DNA from: Bacteroides ovatus
Lineage (GTDB): Bacteria; Bacteroidota; Bacteroidia; Bacteroidales; Bacteroidaceae
Reading direction: 5' to 3'
Assembly: GCA_030844565.1 (NCBI GenBank)
Contig: JAUUNK010000286.1
Span: 1-5,940 of the forward strand
DNA length: 5,940 nt
In this document: positions 5,655 to 5,940 of the stretch, one piece after another
How the letters are laid out: every line of letters begins with the position of its first letter
Numbering within the stretch: position 1 is the first letter of the stretch
Program-made: the position numbers and the translations under genes
The notes under the pieces: generated by a model
What the model was told of the DNA's origin: nothing
Seen by the model: the letters and a program-made list of their open reading frames with translations, nothing else
The model's database searches: none

Positions 5655-5671
5655 CATTTGTTCAACGAATG
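5655..5671. repeat. Operator-like inverted repeat upstream of the YccF gene
   Basis: CATTTGTT-C-AACGAATG is a 17-bp inverted repeat with one mismatch between its 8-bp half-sites. It lies 25 bp upstream of the -7 element of the YccF-domain gene, a position where a regulator could bind. The size and symmetry suit a dimeric DNA-binding protein, but a chance palindrome cannot be excluded. Confidence 0.3.
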
Positions 5672-5696
5672 TGAAGAAATTACGAGTGCTAAGTAT

Positions 5697-5704
5697 TATC
5701 TTTG
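5697..5704 (+). promoter_or_regulatory. Candidate -7 element of the YccF-gene promoter
   Basis: TATCTTTG matches the TAnnTTTG consensus exactly. Transcription would start near 5711, leaving about 20 nt of A-rich leader before the ATG at 5731, a typical Bacteroides arrangement. No TTTG is present 19-21 bp upstream; the nearest one, at 5657-5660, is 36 bp away and lies inside the inverted repeat. Confidence 0.5.
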
Positions 5705-5730
5705 CGTATATTAATCTAAATAACAAAGAT

Positions 5731-5940
5731 ATGGGTTGTTTAATGAACATCTTATGGTTGGTATGTGGAGGCATCTTCACTGCCATAGAGTACATAATCT
5801 CCAGTTTGCTATTGATGGTAACGATTGTCGGCATTCCTTTTGGCATACAAACTTTGAAAATGGCGGGACTTGCACTATGGCCTTTTGGTAAGGAAATACG
5901 TAGTGGAAATCGTTCGAGCGGTTGCCTTTATATACTGATG
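5731..5940 (+). CDS. YccF-domain inner membrane protein, N-terminal part
   Basis: Seventy codons are open from the ATG at 5731 to the right edge, beginning MGCLMNILWLVCGG. The sequence matches the YccF domain (Pfam PF03733, formerly DUF307), an inner-membrane component domain of unknown function. A first hydrophobic segment covers about residues 5-33, followed by the signature TIVGIPFGIQTLKMAGLALW (31-50) and PFGKEI (51-56). E. coli YccF contains two copies of such a domain; here only the first half is in view, so total length and copy number are unknown. The start is supported by a TAnnTTTG element about 27 bp upstream and by the usual short MGCLxNILW N-terminus of the family. It is transcribed divergently from the pectate lyase and nothing visible links the two in function. 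Confidence 0.88.
   Translation, partial: MGCLMNILWLVCGGIFTAIEYIISSLLLMVTIVGIPFGIQTLKMAGLALWPFGKEIRSGNRSSGCLYILM

Larger units (their letters stand above)
5350..5730. other. Divergent intergenic region between the pectate lyase and the YccF gene
   Basis: These 381 AT-rich bases separate two genes that point away from each other. The lyase promoter element sits at the left end (5380-5387) and the YccF-gene element at the right end (5697-5704). The middle holds a long inverted repeat (5502-5571), and a smaller operator-like repeat lies at 5655-5671. I find no convincing protein gene. The longest plausible reading frame free of a real gene is a 35-codon one on the minus strand (5431-5538) without a ribosome binding site or known similarity. 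No tRNA, IS end or intrinsic terminator is visible. Confidence 0.7.

Noticed and set aside
5601..5846. An 81-codon minus-strand frame across the YccF start
   Set aside because: It overlaps the start of a well-recognised YccF domain on the other strand and the plus-strand promoter element; it has no family resemblance.

Overview
The window looks like chromosomal DNA of a Bacteroides-type anaerobe (order Bacteroidales). Four things point there: AT-leaning base composition, upstream elements matching the Bacteroidetes promoter form (TTTG, about 20 bp, TAnnTTTG) instead of -35/-10 boxes, few Shine-Dalgarno sequences, and protein types typical of gut Bacteroides, including a PL1 pectate lyase lipoprotein and an FprA-type flavodiiron protein. 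No mobile element, CRISPR array, tRNA or rRNA is visible.

Layout. Positions 1-57 hold the first 19 codons of a catalase on the minus strand, running off the left edge. Positions 161-3406 look like one minus-strand unit. It starts at a good promoter (3375-3406) and continues through a TIGR01212/YhcC-type radical SAM protein (2388-3347), a flavodiiron protein (1110-2306) and glucosamine-6-phosphate deaminase nagB (256-1068). It ends at a strong intrinsic terminator (161-211). The gaps between these genes are 81 and 41 nt and contain no terminator. Positions 3348-3690 contain no protein gene of normal size, but hold two opposing promoter candidates and a structured stretch that may be a plus-strand small RNA (about 3509-3645). 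Its 3' hairpin also serves as the minus-strand terminator of the next gene. Positions 3691-5349 encode a PL1-family pectate lyase lipoprotein. Positions 5350-5730 are a divergent intergenic region with a promoter element at each end and a long inverted repeat in the middle. From 5731 to the right edge a YccF-domain membrane protein begins on the plus strand.

How the genes fit together. Catalase removes hydrogen peroxide and the flavodiiron protein reduces O2 (or NO), so the left part is an oxygen-defence neighbourhood interrupted by the amino-sugar gene nagB. The pectate lyase is a surface pectin-degrading enzyme with no SusC/SusD pair or regulator inside the window. The most likely undescribed element is the plus-strand RNA candidate between the radical SAM and lyase genes. 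The long inverted repeat at 5502-5571 comes second. Both are inferences from sequence pattern only.
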